Shown: positions 34,423 through 44,600 of the stretch, in pieces | Numbering within the stretch: position 1 is the first letter of the stretch | How the letters are laid out: every line of letters starts with the position of its first letter | NCBI GenBank assembly: GCA_000432515.1 | Contig: HF996057.1 | Span: 80,749-128,895 of the forward strand | Reading direction: 5' to 3' | Length of the DNA: 48,147 nt | Origin: Bacteroides sp. CAG:545 | Lineage (GTDB): Bacteria > Bacteroidota > Bacteroidia > Bacteroidales > UBA932 | Program-made: the position numbers and the translations under genes | Notes under the pieces: model-generated | Database searches by the model: none | What the model was told of the DNA's origin: nothing | The model's input: only the letters and a program-made list of their open reading frames with translations

Positions 34423-34528
34423 GGCTTTACTTTCTAAAAGGTATGGTCGCCCGTGACCTTATGAACGGGTGGCAGGCGTAAGCCTGACGGGACGAGGCCG
34501 CAGGAAGAGCCTTTTAGAAAGTAAAGCC
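34423..34528. repeat. 19-bp perfect inverted repeat enclosing inner hairpins
   Basis: GGCTTTACTTTCTAAAAGG (34423-34441) and its exact reverse complement (34510-34528) enclose 68 nt. The inside folds further: a 9-bp stem (34446-34454 with 34465-34473, two wobble pairs) and a small AGGC-GTAA-GCCT hairpin (34474-34485) with a GNRA-type loop. It lies between the rho terminator and the carB stop (4 nt away), so the convergent genes flank it. It has no T-run of its own. It could be a small structured RNA, a barrier for convergent transcription or a dispersed palindromic element. Confidence 0.75.
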
Positions 34529-34532
34529 GATA

Positions 34533-37500
34533 TCAATACTCATCCCAGGACTTGATCTGTATGTCATCCATTGACATTGAACAGAATGCCTTGATAAATG
34601 CAGTCGCCAGACGGGCATTGGTAAAGAGCGGAATGTTGCTGTCAATGGCACTGCGACGTATATGGTAACCGTTGCTGAGTTCCTCCTCACTGAAGTTCTT
34701 AGGAATGTTTATGACCATATCGACTTCCTTGTTCTTGATCATGTCGAGAGCCGACGGGAAGAGGGATTTCATCGAAGCATTGCTTGCCTCAGACGGCCAG
34801 AGCACTCTCTTGCAAGGTATGCTGTTCTCTATGAAGTACTTATATGTGCCACTTGTGGCGTAAAGTTCATAGCCTTTCTCTGCCAGGAGTCTGCAGGCCG
34901 TAAGCATATCTGCTTTCTGTAGCGGATCTCCGGTAGAAAGAAGAATTTTCTTCTCCGGAATCGTATTGCCTACAGAAAGAATCGATTTGAGCAACGCCTC
35001 ATCCAGATTGTCGCCAATACAGCCGACCTCTCCGGTTGATGACATATCCACGCCGAGCATCGGGTCTGCTTCTTCGAGTCTTGCAAACGAGAACTGCGAG
35101 GATTTTACGCCCACGTAATCGAGGTCGAATGCGCTCTTCTGAGGTGCGGCAGGATGTTTTCCGAGCATTACCTTGGTTGCGAGTTCTATAAAATTGATTT
35201 TCAGCACCTTGGAAACGAACGGGAAACTACGTGACGCACGGAGGTTGCACTCGATGACCTTGATCTTGTTCTCCTTGGCGAGGAACTGGATATTGAACGG
35301 TCCGGATATGTGAAGCGCTCCTGCAATCTTGCGGGCGATCTTCTTGATACGGCGCACCGTCTCCACGTAAAGTTTCTGCGGAGGAAACTGGATGGTGGCA
35401 TCGCCAGAGTGCACACCGGCATACTCAATATGCTCTGATATCGCATATGCAAGGATTTCTCCGCCATCAGCCACCGCATCGAACTCTATTTCCTTGCATC
35501 GGTTCATGAACTTGCTGATTACCACAGGGTGTTCCTGGGATACTTCTGAGGCCAATGAGAGGAAGTGTCTGAGCTGTTCCTCATCGTAGCAGACATTCAT
35601 TGCCGCACCTGAAAGCACGTAGGACGGTCTTACAAGCACAGGGAAGCCGACTTTGCTGATGAACTTGTCCACATCGTCCATTGTGGTAAGCTCACTCCAT
35701 TCCGGCTGGTCCACTCCGAGCGAATCGACGATGCTGGAGAACTTGTTTCTGTCCTCTGCCTTGTCAATGTCCTTGGCCTTGGTTCCGAGAATCGGGACAT
35801 TGTTCGCGTCAAGCCTGAGCGCCAGATTGTTAGGAATCTGACCGCCCACTGAAACCACCACGCCGTGAGGAGTCTCCAGTTCAATGATATCCATCACTCT
35901 CTCGAATGTGAGTTCATCGAAATAGAGCCTGTCGCACATGTCGTAGTCGGTGGAAACAGTCTCCGGATTATAGTTTATAAGGACTCCACGGTAGCCTTCC
36001 TTGCGGATAGTTTCAATGCAGTTCACTGAGCACCAGTCGAATTCGACGGAACTACCGATTCGGTAAGCACCGGAGCCGAGTACAACTACTGATTTGCCGT
36101 CATTTTCGAACTTAATGTCATTGAACTTGCCGTTGTATGTAAGGTACAGGTAGTTGGTGGCAGCAGGGAATTCGGCAGCAAGAGTATCAATCTGCTTTAC
36201 GACAGGAACGATTCCGTGAGCCTTTCGCCATGCCCTGACCTTGTCCTGGCAGGCCTTGCCGTCCAGATTGTCCTTGAATACGGCGCGCTGGATCTGGAAA
36301 TCCGAAAAGCCCTGGCATTTTGCCTGCTGCAGGAGTTCCAACGGCATTGACTCAATCTCATTGTATGTGTTCATCTCGTTGTAAGTGGAAACGATGTTTT
36401 CCAACTTCTCGAGGAACCAGTTGTCGATTTTCGTGAGCTCATGGATCTGATTCACAGTGTAGCCGGCACGCATTGCCTTGGAAATCACGAAGATACGCCT
36501 GTCCGTAGGCTCTTTCAGCGCCTCATCCACATCAGCGACCTGGAGTTCCTTGTTGCCGACGAATCCATGTGCGCCCTGGCCTATCATGCGGAGGCCTTTC
36601 TGAATGGCTTCTTCAAATGAACGGCCGATTGCCATGACTTCGCCCACGCTCTTCATGCTGGAGCCGATCTTGCGGGAAACGCCATGGAACTTGGAAAGGT
36701 CCCAGCGAGGTATCTTGCAGACAATGTAGTCCAAAGCAGGTTCGAAGAATGCAGGAGTCGTTTTGGTGACTGAGTTCTTCAGGTCGAACAGTCCGTATCC
36801 GAGTCCGAGTTTCGCTGCGACGAAGGCCAGTGGATAGCCGGTCGCCTTGGAAGCCAATGCTGATGAACGTGAAAGACGGGCATTGACCTCAATCACACGA
36901 TAGTCCATCGCATCCGGGTCATATGCGTACTGTACGTTGCACTCGCCCACGATGCCGATATGGCGCACGATCCTGATGGAAAGCTCACGCAGGAAATAAT
37001 AGTCTTTGTTCGACAATGTCTGTGACGGAGCTACCACGATACTCTCTCCGGTATGTATTCCGAGAGGGTCGAAATTCTCCATGTTGCAGACTGTGATGCA
37101 GTTGTCGTATTTGTCGCGAACTACCTCATACTCAATCTCTTTCCAACCTTTGAGAGACTTCTCCACGAGAACCTGTGGCGAGAATGAGAAGGCCTTGGAA
37201 CAGAGTTCTTCGAGCTGCTCGTCATTGTCGCAGAATCCTGAGCCCAGACCGCCGAGAGCATAAGCGGCTCTTACGATAAGCGGATATCCGAGTTCATGTG
37301 CAGCTTTGCGTGCCTCTTCCATATTCTCGGCAGGATGAGACTTGATGGTCTTCACGTCTATCTCATCGAGTTTCTGAACGAAGAGCTCGCGGTCCTCCGT
37401 ATCCATAATTGCCTGGACAGGTGTACCGAGCACTTCAACGCCATATTTTTCGAGAATTTTCTTCTCGTAGAGCTCCACGCCGCAGTTCAATGCCGTCTGA

Positions 37501-37772
37501 CCTCCGAATGAGAGCAGAATGCCCTCAGGACGTTCTTTGGCAATGACTTTTTCCACGAAGAACGGTGTGACCGGCAGGAAGTAGATCTTGTCGGCAACGC
37601 CTTCGGACGTCTGGACTGTAGCGATGTTCGGATTTATCAGCACGGTTTCAATGCCCTCTTCGCGAAGAGCCTTGAGCGCCTGGGAACCGGAATAGTCGAA
37701 TTCTCCGGCCTGTCCGATTTTCAATGCGCCTGAACCAAGAATCAGGACTTTCTTTATATTAGGGTTTTTCAT
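34533..37772 (-). CDS. carB: Carbamoyl-phosphate synthase large chain
   Basis: Makes carbamoyl phosphate for arginine and pyrimidine synthesis from ammonia, bicarbonate and ATP. 1079 residues, the full length. Two homologous ATP-grasp halves, each opening with a GSG string (VLILGSGALKIGQAGEFDYSG and VVVLGSGAYRIGSSVEFDW), and a C-terminal MGS-like allosteric domain (about 940-1079). It follows carA by 7 nt. Confidence 0.97.
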   Translation of the reverse strand: MKNPNIKKVLILGSGALKIGQAGEFDYSGSQALKALREEGIETVLINPNIATVQTSEGVADKIYFLPVTPFFVEKVIAKERPEGILLSFGGQTALNCGVELYEKKILEKYGVEVLGTPVQAIMDTEDRELFVQKLDEIDVKTIKSHPAENMEEARKAAHELGYPLIVRAAYALGGLGSGFCDNDEQLEELCSKAFSFSPQVLVEKSLKGWKEIEYEVVRDKYDNCITVCNMENFDPLGIHTGESIVVAPSQTLSNKDYYFLRELSIRIVRHIGIVGECNVQYAYDPDAMDYRVIEVNARLSRSSALASKATGYPLAFVAAKLGLGYGLFDLKNSVTKTTPAFFEPALDYIVCKIPRWDLSKFHGVSRKIGSSMKSVGEVMAIGRSFEEAIQKGLRMIGQGAHGFVGNKELQVADVDEALKEPTDRRIFVISKAMRAGYTVNQIHELTKIDNWFLEKLENIVSTYNEMNTYNEIESMPLELLQQAKCQGFSDFQIQRAVFKDNLDGKACQDKVRAWRKAHGIVPVVKQIDTLAAEFPAATNYLYLTYNGKFNDIKFENDGKSVVVLGSGAYRIGSSVEFDWCSVNCIETIRKEGYRGVLINYNPETVSTDYDMCDRLYFDELTFERVMDIIELETPHGVVVSVGGQIPNNLALRLDANNVPILGTKAKDIDKAEDRNKFSSIVDSLGVDQPEWSELTTMDDVDKFISKVGFPVLVRPSYVLSGAAMNVCYDEEQLRHFLSLASEVSQEHPVVISKFMNRCKEIEFDAVADGGEILAYAISEHIEYAGVHSGDATIQFPPQKLYVETVRRIKKIARKIAGALHISGPFNIQFLAKENKIKVIECNLRASRSFPFVSKVLKINFIELATKVMLGKHPAAPQKSAFDLDYVGVKSSQFSFARLEEADPMLGVDMSSTGEVGCIGDNLDEALLKSILSVGNTIPEKKILLSTGDPLQKADMLTACRLLAEKGYELYATSGTYKYFIENSIPCKRVLWPSEASNASMKSLFPSALDMIKNKEVDMVINIPKNFSEEELSNGYHIRRSAIDSNIPLFTNARLATAFIKAFCSMSMDDIQIKSWDEY

Positions 37773-37779
37773 ACTGCTC

Positions 37780-38859
37780 TTACTTTATTTTACTGATAAA
37801 CTCGTCAAACAGGAATTCCGTATCTGTAGGACCACTTGAGGCTTCAGGGTGGAACTGTACGGAACAGAATGGTTTGGACTTGTGGCGGATACCTTCATTG
37901 GTCCCGTCATTCATATTCACGAACCAAGGTTCCCAGTCGCTTCCCAATGCTGATGAATCCACGGCATAACCATGATTCTGAGATGTGATGAAGCACTTGT
38001 TGGTACCCAACATGCGGACAGGCTGGTTATGGCTGCGGTGTCCGTATTTGAGCTTGTATGTGGTGGCGCCGGCTGCCCTTGACAGCAACTGGTTGCCCAT
38101 GCAGATTCCGAAAATCGGCTTGTCCTGCTGCATTGCCTTACGCAGATTGTCCACAGTCTTCTGGCAGAATTCAGGGTTGCCCGGACCATTGGAAATGAAG
38201 AGTCCGTCATAATCCAGCGAGAGGAAATCATAGTCCCAAGGTACACGGATGAGTTCCACTCCCCTGTCCACAAAGCATCTTAGAATGTTGTGCTTCACGC
38301 CGCAATCCACGAGAACGACTTTCTTGTCGCCCGAACCATAGCGGATTACCTCCTTGCAGCTGACGATGTCGATCTGATTGTCAGTATTAGGATCGTGGAT
38401 TTCTTCTTTGGCCTGCTCACCTTCAGGGACTATCTGTCCGAGCATTGAACCGTTGTCACGGAGCATCTTGGTGATTTCTCTCGTATCCACGCCGTAGATT
38501 CCGGGAATTTTCTGCTCTTTCATCCATTCGTCCAGGCTCTTGACGGCATCCCAGTGGCTATACTGGAATGAATATTCTGATATCACGAGGCCTCTTACCC
38601 AGATTTTTTCGGATTCAAAGTTCTTGGATATTCCATACTTGTCAATGCCTTCATCCGGAACGCCGTAGTTTCCGATAAGAGGATAGGTGACACAAAGAAT
38701 CTGTCCGGAATAGGACGGGTCCGTGAGGCTTTCCGGATAACCTACCATGGCAGTGGAGAATACCACTTCTCCATCGCAAGGCTTGTCATAACCGAAGGAC
38801 CATCCTTTCAGTTCCATTCCATTCTGAAAACGGAGTGTTGCGCGAAGTCTTTTTTCCAT
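37780..38859 (-). CDS. carA: Carbamoyl-phosphate synthase small chain
   Basis: Glutamine amidotransferase subunit that supplies ammonia to CarB. 359 residues. An N-terminal small-chain domain (VVFSTAMVGYPESLTDPSYSGQI) is followed by a class I glutaminase domain with the catalytic Cys in IFGICMGNQLLSRA and the His/Glu pair in CSVQFHPEASSGP. First gene of carAB, preceded by a 180-nt leader that contains a leader-peptide frame and a terminator. Confidence 0.97.
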   Translation of the reverse strand: MEKRLRATLRFQNGMELKGWSFGYDKPCDGEVVFSTAMVGYPESLTDPSYSGQILCVTYPLIGNYGVPDEGIDKYGISKNFESEKIWVRGLVISEYSFQYSHWDAVKSLDEWMKEQKIPGIYGVDTREITKMLRDNGSMLGQIVPEGEQAKEEIHDPNTDNQIDIVSCKEVIRYGSGDKKVVLVDCGVKHNILRCFVDRGVELIRVPWDYDFLSLDYDGLFISNGPGNPEFCQKTVDNLRKAMQQDKPIFGICMGNQLLSRAAGATTYKLKYGHRSHNQPVRMLGTNKCFITSQNHGYAVDSSALGSDWEPWFVNMNDGTNEGIRHKSKPFCSVQFHPEASSGPTDTEFLFDEFISKIK

Positions 38860-38901
38860 TTCGTGTTTGCGATTTTATATCTGTCTATCTATCAATACGT
38901 C

Positions 38902-38935
38902 AAAAAAAAAAGACCTTCCCGAAACGGGAACGGTC
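38902..38935 (-). terminator. Attenuator-like terminator in the carA leader
   Basis: On the minus strand GACC-GTT-CCCG, loop TTT, CGGG-AA-GGTC (38935-38912), followed by ten T (38911-38902). It lies upstream of the carA start (38859) and downstream of the predicted promoter, inside the transcript leader. It must be read through for carAB to be made. Confidence 0.8.
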
Positions 38936-38939
38936 AATT

Positions 38940-39014
38940 TCAATCAATGCCAATGAAAACGGTGGTTCTGACTTGATAGAACCCTGATGTCTGTATGTAA
39001 GCCCCGATATTCAT
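38940..39014 (-). CDS. Possible leader peptide of carAB (24 residues)
   Basis: An ATG 24 nt after the predicted transcript start opens a frame of 24 codons (MNIGAYIQTSGFYQV...FIGID) and a TGA 5 nt before the terminator stem. A GGTTCT/AGAACC hairpin lies inside the frame (38969-38988 region). The layout, leader peptide then terminator then carA, resembles attenuation such as at E. coli pyrBI. The peptide is not strikingly rich in one amino acid, so the sensed signal is unknown and the frame could be chance. Confidence 0.4.
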   Translation of the reverse strand: MNIGAYIQTSGFYQVRTTVFIGID

Positions 39015-39044
39015 TGTCTGAAATTTTATTTTCATTTCAGAATA

Positions 39045-39076
39045 CAAAATTAAGACTAATTTCCCGATATTGCAAC
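39045..39076 (-). promoter_or_regulatory. Promoter of carAB
   Basis: On the minus strand GTTG (39073-39076), 20 nt, TAATTTTG (39045-39052), so transcription starts near 39038, giving a leader of about 180 nt. Confidence 0.6.
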
Positions 39077-39082
39077 GGAAAA

Positions 39083-39114
39083 TATTGCAAATCCACGTGA
39101 AACTGCTAATTTTG
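39083..39114 (+). promoter_or_regulatory. Promoter of the MFS transporter gene
   Basis: TTG (39085-39087), 19 nt, TAATTTTG (39107-39114); transcription from about 39121. Back to back with, and not overlapping, the carAB promoter. Confidence 0.55.
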
Positions 39115-39144
39115 CGCCGATTTTAGAGAAAGATATGCGGCACG

Positions 39145-40371
39145 ATGACGGTGCCGGACAATGAATTTAAGACGGACGAAATGACAAACGTAAAAACTTC
39201 ATGCGGATTGCGCAAATGGATCCCCGTAGTCGGGCTGACCTTTTCGACATTCATATTCAACACTTCGGAATTCATCCCGATAGGACTTCTGACAGACATA
39301 GCCTCTGACTTCTCCATTACAGAATCCAAAGCCGGTATCCTGATTACAGTATATGCATGGGTGGTAGCGCTCGCTTCATTGCCCCTGATGATGGCCTTTT
39401 CCAAAACTGAGAACAAGAAACTTCTGCTGTCAATCGTGGCATTGTTCACAGCAAGTCACATATTGTCAGGCTTTTCCAGTTCATATTATATGCTTATGGC
39501 ATCCAGAATCGGAGTCGCCTGCGCACATGCGATATTCTGGTCAATGGTGACTCCATTGGCTGTCCGCGTGGCGCCTGAAGGAAAACGTTCGGTCGCATTG
39601 AGTTTTATCATCACCGGTTCATCCGTGGCAATGATAGTTGGCCTTCCATTGGGACGCGCCGTGGGGCTTATGGTAGGCTGGAGGGCCACATTTCTCCTCA
39701 TTGGCGCGATCTCCGCTCTCATACTCGTGCTGCTGGCTATAGTATTGCCTAAGGCTCCGAGTGACAATGACGTATCACTCAAGTCTTTACCAGCATTGAT
39801 CAAAAGACCGGTGCTGATCGGGATTTACCTGCTGACAGTCATAACCATCACCGGACATTTCACGGTTTACAGTTACATCGAGCCGTTTCTCGGCCAGGTC
39901 GCAGGACTTTCCGGCCAGACCATCACCCTGGTGCTTTCATTGTTCGGAGTAATGGGAATTATCGGCAGTTTCTTGTTTTCAAGGTACTACGACAGGCACC
40001 GTTTCCTGTTCATTCGTTTCGCGGTGACTGGAATCTGCGTATTCATATTTTTGCTTGCGGTTGCTGCAGCAACACCTCTTGCGGCCATTGCCGTATGTGT
40101 GTTCTGGGGGCTTGCCATCAACTTCTACAATCTTGCATTCCAGTCTGAGATTATACAGAACGTCCCGCACGGAACCTCTATTGCAATGTCCATATATTCA
40201 GGCATTTACAATGTCGGTATCGGTGCGGGCGCTCTTGTCGGCGGTACCGTCTGCACTTACCTTGGAGTCAGCTCGGTATGCTATGTAGGTGGAATCATCG
40301 GAATTGTTGCCGCATTGTACTGCGCCTTCCGGTTCATCCCCATTCTCAGAAAAACCTCTGTAACAGAATAG
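39145..40371 (+). CDS. MFS transporter, sugar-efflux (SotB) type
   Basis: A 408-residue inner-membrane protein with twelve membrane helices. The N-terminal strings VGLTFSTFIFNTSEFIPIGLLTDIA and a first-half loop, plus HAIFWSMVTPLAVRVAP, fit the SotB/YdeA-like sugar efflux and AraJ-type DHA1 branch. Substrate unknown. An in-frame ATG at 39181 is a possible alternative start; the N-terminal 12 residues are not conserved. Convergent with the MBL-fold gene, ending 3 nt from its stop. Confidence 0.85.
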   Translation: MTVPDNEFKTDEMTNVKTSCGLRKWIPVVGLTFSTFIFNTSEFIPIGLLTDIASDFSITESKAGILITVYAWVVALASLPLMMAFSKTENKKLLLSIVALFTASHILSGFSSSYYMLMASRIGVACAHAIFWSMVTPLAVRVAPEGKRSVALSFIITGSSVAMIVGLPLGRAVGLMVGWRATFLLIGAISALILVLLAIVLPKAPSDNDVSLKSLPALIKRPVLIGIYLLTVITITGHFTVYSYIEPFLGQVAGLSGQTITLVLSLFGVMGIIGSFLFSRYYDRHRFLFIRFAVTGICVFIFLLAVAAATPLAAIAVCVFWGLAINFYNLAFQSEIIQNVPHGTSIAMSIYSGIYNVGIGAGALVGGTVCTYLGVSSVCYVGGIIGIVAALYCAFRFIPILRKTSVTE

Positions 40372-40374
40372 TCT

Positions 40375-41586
40375 TTAGAGGTTTACCACTTCTGATTTAT
40401 ACTTCACCCTGTAGTCGGTGGTGTCAGCGTCGAGAACGAAAATCTGATAGCTGTTTCCGCCGGGATATACTCTTACGACGATATGTCCCCAAGGTTTGAA
40501 ATTGCTCCAAAGCGCCTCACCAAGTTTCTTTCTCGCCTGATCCACAGTGATATAGTAGTCGCGCTCCCCTCTCCAGACCTGAGGGTCACATATTCTGGTC
40601 ATTGTAGATGCGACAGGATGGTTTTCACTCCTCGCGTCGATTATGATTACCTGAGGAGAAAGCGTCTGGAGGAAGAATGCGTTGCAGGTATCGAAATAGC
40701 CATGGTGATTAGCCTTCATCACAGTTACCTTTCCGCAGACTTTGGCGACAGGTGTCTCAAAATCCCTTTCCTGGGACTTGTAGATGGGCCAGTTTCCGCC
40801 AGAGAGGTCACCTCCGTTGTAATACGAAAATTTGCCGTATCTGAGTCTGATGGCGCAAGAGTTCATGTTCTCATCGAAAAGAAGCGGATCTCCGCTGTAC
40901 ATTTTCACAGACTTCTTGCCCTTTCCGGTCCATACTTCTCCGTTAGCCGCCAAGTTCCTGATTTCGAACTGTCCTGCGTATTTCTTCGGATTGTGGACAA
41001 GGGTGAACTGCTTCTTGCTCCCAACTTGGAATTTCTGCGCTTCTGTGCCCTGGCTGGCGGTATAGTTCACGAACTTCATATAGTCCTCCATGAAGCCCTT
41101 GTCCGCATTAAGCACTTTCTGCCTTGACGGAAAATCGTAGTCAGGATAGCCTCTGTCCACGAAAGTATTGAAATGGATCAGGCTTCCCACCTGGGTGATT
41201 CCGGACAGACCGAAACCGTGCTCCCCCGGAATCATGTCCTTGGCAGTTCCGATATGGTCGTTATGCAGATGCGTAACCATGGCATAGTCAAGGTTTTCCT
41301 TATCCGGCAGCTGTGACAGGAAATGCTTGATATAGATGGCCTGCCACTCGCCCGGCATTTTGGACGCATCCGGATGTTGGGTATCTTTCGCTTTAGCATT
41401 GTCCCCGGCATCAATCATCATGGTCGTACCGTCAGGCATTACTATCAATGCCGCGTCTCCTCTACCTGTAGCGATGGTGTGAATGTCCAGATAACCTTCC
41501 TGCCAAGTTGGAAGGTACTCAGGTGTCTGCGCATAAATTCCGACCGCAGACATCATCAATGCAAATGTCAATAATCTTGTTTTCAT
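40375..41586 (-). CDS. Secreted metallo-beta-lactamase-fold hydrolase (ComEC C-terminal-like)
   Basis: 403 residues from the ATG at 41586, which starts a good signal peptide (MKTRLLTFALMMSAVGIYAQ); an upstream in-frame start adds 15 residues before it. The MBL fold has MIDAGDNAKA and the metal motif THLHNDHIG (HxHxDH), then VMKANHHGYFDTCNAFF and VIIIDARSENHP. This string set resembles the ComEC/Rec2-type MBL domain found as stand-alone proteins. The substrate is unknown, possibly a nucleotide or phosphodiester. Confidence 0.8.
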   Translation of the reverse strand: MKTRLLTFALMMSAVGIYAQTPEYLPTWQEGYLDIHTIATGRGDAALIVMPDGTTMMIDAGDNAKAKDTQHPDASKMPGEWQAIYIKHFLSQLPDKENLDYAMVTHLHNDHIGTAKDMIPGEHGFGLSGITQVGSLIHFNTFVDRGYPDYDFPSRQKVLNADKGFMEDYMKFVNYTASQGTEAQKFQVGSKKQFTLVHNPKKYAGQFEIRNLAANGEVWTGKGKKSVKMYSGDPLLFDENMNSCAIRLRYGKFSYYNGGDLSGGNWPIYKSQERDFETPVAKVCGKVTVMKANHHGYFDTCNAFFLQTLSPQVIIIDARSENHPVASTMTRICDPQVWRGERDYYITVDQARKKLGEALWSNFKPWGHIVVRVYPGGNSYQIFVLDADTTDYRVKYKSEVVNL

Positions 41587-41618
41587 TTTTATATGGTTTG
41601 TATTTCGTTTCGTAAGTG

Positions 41619-41626
41619 CAAATATA
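41619..41626 (-). promoter_or_regulatory. Possible -7 box of the MBL-fold gene
   Basis: TATATTTG on the minus strand, just after the helicase stop (41628). Transcription from about 41612 fits the ATG at 41586. No -33 TTTG was seen. Confidence 0.4.
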
Positions 41627-41627
41627 A

Positions 41628-44600
41628 TCAATTAGAGTTTATTGTAAGCCATATATCTGGAAGTAGTATCAAGTCCTGATGCCATTTCGGCGGGGTAACC
41701 TCTTTATCTTCGTGGTGCCAGAAAACCTGGACGCGGACTTTGGCGGAGGTCGGGATGTAGCCTTTGGAATCCAAAGCATGGAGTTTTTTGGTGAAGGCCT
41801 CGGAAAATTTCACGACACGCACGCAGCCCTTGTAAAGTCCGTCTTCGCCGACATTGAGGGCCCATCCGGAATGAATGGCGGCAAAATCAATGCGCTTGTT
41901 TATGAAAGCATTGAGAACCACGTCTTTATGGCCCATTTGGATAAGGATTTCCTCCGGCTGGCCATAGTCGGTTTCGTCCATTGCATAATTGACGGCAGAC
42001 AGCACATTGCGGTCGAACAATGCAGGATTGTCGTAGTGTACGGAGAGGTTTTTCTTGGCTCGGGTCATGGCTACATAGACGGCCCGCCGCTCCTTGTCAG
42101 TAATCACTCGAAGTCCTTTGAGAGAGACATAAACATTGTCAAACTCACGACCTTTGGCCTTGTGGATGGTCGAAACGATGATTTCCGAATCGCCGCCGGG
42201 AATGAAAGTCTCCAGCTGCGACTCGCTGAGATAACTCTCGAAATCCGACAAATAAAGATGATTTCCTTCAGATTCGAAGCCGGCAATGCAGTTCAATGCT
42301 ACCGCAAGATATTGACTGTCAGAATATTGCTCGCAAAGCTCAGCCTTCGCTTTTTCCCATTCAGTTTTGTCAATGTCGATGCATCCCGGTTTCCGCACAA
42401 AGGAAAGGAAGAAATGCAGTTCGGCCAGATCTGTCAGGCTGAATCCTTCCTTTGACTGTATAAGACGTGCCTGGCGGCCATTACGGTTCAGCAATGCGGA
42501 AAGAATCAGTGCATCATCATTGGTCAATGCCAATACGCAGGTGCGGCCGCCGTAATCATCCGCAACAATTTCATTGACAATGGCTTGCTCGTAATTGGAG
42601 GCACGATGGAAACGGACATTGACATTGCCGCGGGAGTCCTGGACGCCCTTTATAGGGACGGCTTTCAGCCGGTACGGGATGCTGGTCACGAAAGCATTGG
42701 CGGCAGCTATGACATCGTCTGAACTGCGGAAATTTTCCGTCATGTTGTAGACGGTCGCGCCCATTGAAATCAGCCGCCGCATGTATCCTGAGTCGGAGCC
42801 GCGGAACTCGTAGATATTCTGGTCGTCGTCGCCTACAGCGATTACGCGCATGTCTTCGTTTAGATTTATAAGCATTTCCACGAGGGCGAACTCGTCTGCA
42901 CTCATGTCCTGCGCTTCATCGATGACGAGTATGGATTTGGTGATCTGGCTGCGTTCCACCTTCCCTTCCTTTATCGCGGTTACGGCATCACTTACTACAT
43001 GGTCCGAATCCTCGACAGTGCCTATTTTTCCGAGCAGGTCGAAGCAATATGAATGGAATGTCTTGATTTCCACGTATTTGGCAGCTCCGCCGATCAGCTG
43101 GGCGAGACGCGAGTGAAATTCCGTGGCGGCTGCGCGTGAAAAAGTCAGCATCAGCAGCTGCTCGGATTTTATGTCTTCCATCAATATGAGGGAGGCTAAT
43201 TTGCGGACCAGCACATAGGTTTTTCCGCTTCCCGGACCTGCCGGTACGACTATGAAACGGGAATTCTTGTCATTGATGATGATGCTCTGCACTCCGGTAA
43301 GACTGCCGAAAATCTCATCGTACTTCTTTTTGCTTACGTTGCGGTTGATTTCCTCGGCTTCCTTGCTGTCGAAATAGCGTTTGATGAACGCCTTGAATTC
43401 CATAGTGAAGTAGTCGTGGACATATTCCAACGCCTTTTTCTCGTCGGCGACCATCATATTCGCATATTTGCCGACAATGTGAATCTGCTGGATGCGCTGC
43501 CGGTAGAAGTCGTCAAGATTCTTGTAATCCTCTTTCTTATAGCGGCTTCTGTTGTCGAAATTCAGGCGCTCAAGTTCAATCTTGTTGTACAGCACCATGA
43601 ATCCGCCTTCGATGCTTACTATACCAGTCTTCGCCAGAAACAGCAAGGCTTCTTCAATATCCTCAAGGCCAGCCTGTCCGGTCTGGAAAAGGTAGCTGGA
43701 ATTATATCCTTCGACTAGTTCGGCCAATGAGAAATTCACACTGATGTCATGACCTTCTTCATGAGATTGGGACTTGAACCTGTACAAGATATATCGAGTA
43801 ACATCCAGTCTCCTATCTGCTTTCAGAGCCAGCCTTTCGCGCGGCATCCTGATGCGGATTTCTATATATTCTTCTGATAAAGACGTCTTTTCTATGTAGT
43901 TCCGGATAATCCAGAAATACAATATCGTGCGGATATCTTTTACAGTAGAACTTGATATACCTTCAGCCAATGCCTTCTCGTTCAGTTCCTTGATGCTGAA
44001 TTTATATTCATTGTCAGACAATGCGTCAATGATGCATTTCTCCAGTTTCCCGTAAAAATCCAGTTTCCTGACCTGGCTTGTCCGGAGATACGCATACATA
44101 TCATTGTCCTTCGCGAGAATGCCGCTCATCCGCATTTTCTCGACAACGTTTATGACCTTTCTGATTTCTATGCCGAGCATATCGGAGAGGTAGTCGATGC
44201 GCGACTCGGCTTCTGCAGTACCAGCCTTCGACCGGCTCCGTTCCGATATCAATGACTTGATGATGCGTCTTGCATTGACCTTGTCTTCCTCCGTAAAATC
44301 ATTGCAGCCGTCGATTAATCCGGCCGCCTCATCCATTGTCCGCGGTACGATGCTGGTAGCGTAGATTCTCGGGCTGTCCATCCCGCGGCGGATGAACCCG
44401 GCATTTTCCAGGGCGGCTATCGCGCTTTTTACCTTGGTTTCGACGTCACGGATTTCATCCCAACCTGCTTTCCGGGCGATTTCAAGCGCGGAAATATTGA
44501 TTGTGCTGTACCTGGACGTCAGGTTTTTTATTGCACGCCACACCTGATTTATCTCGCTGAGTGTCAGTTTTGTTTGGTTGAGCAATGTAAAGTGGCGGTT

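Noticed and set aside
34423..34528. Retron or group II intron RNA
   Set aside because: No reverse transcriptase gene nearby and no recognisable domain V or msr/msd layout; only a palindromic structure can be claimed.
34662..37511. Several open frames opposite carB
   Set aside because: Shadows of the carB reading frame, with no protein-like composition or start signals.
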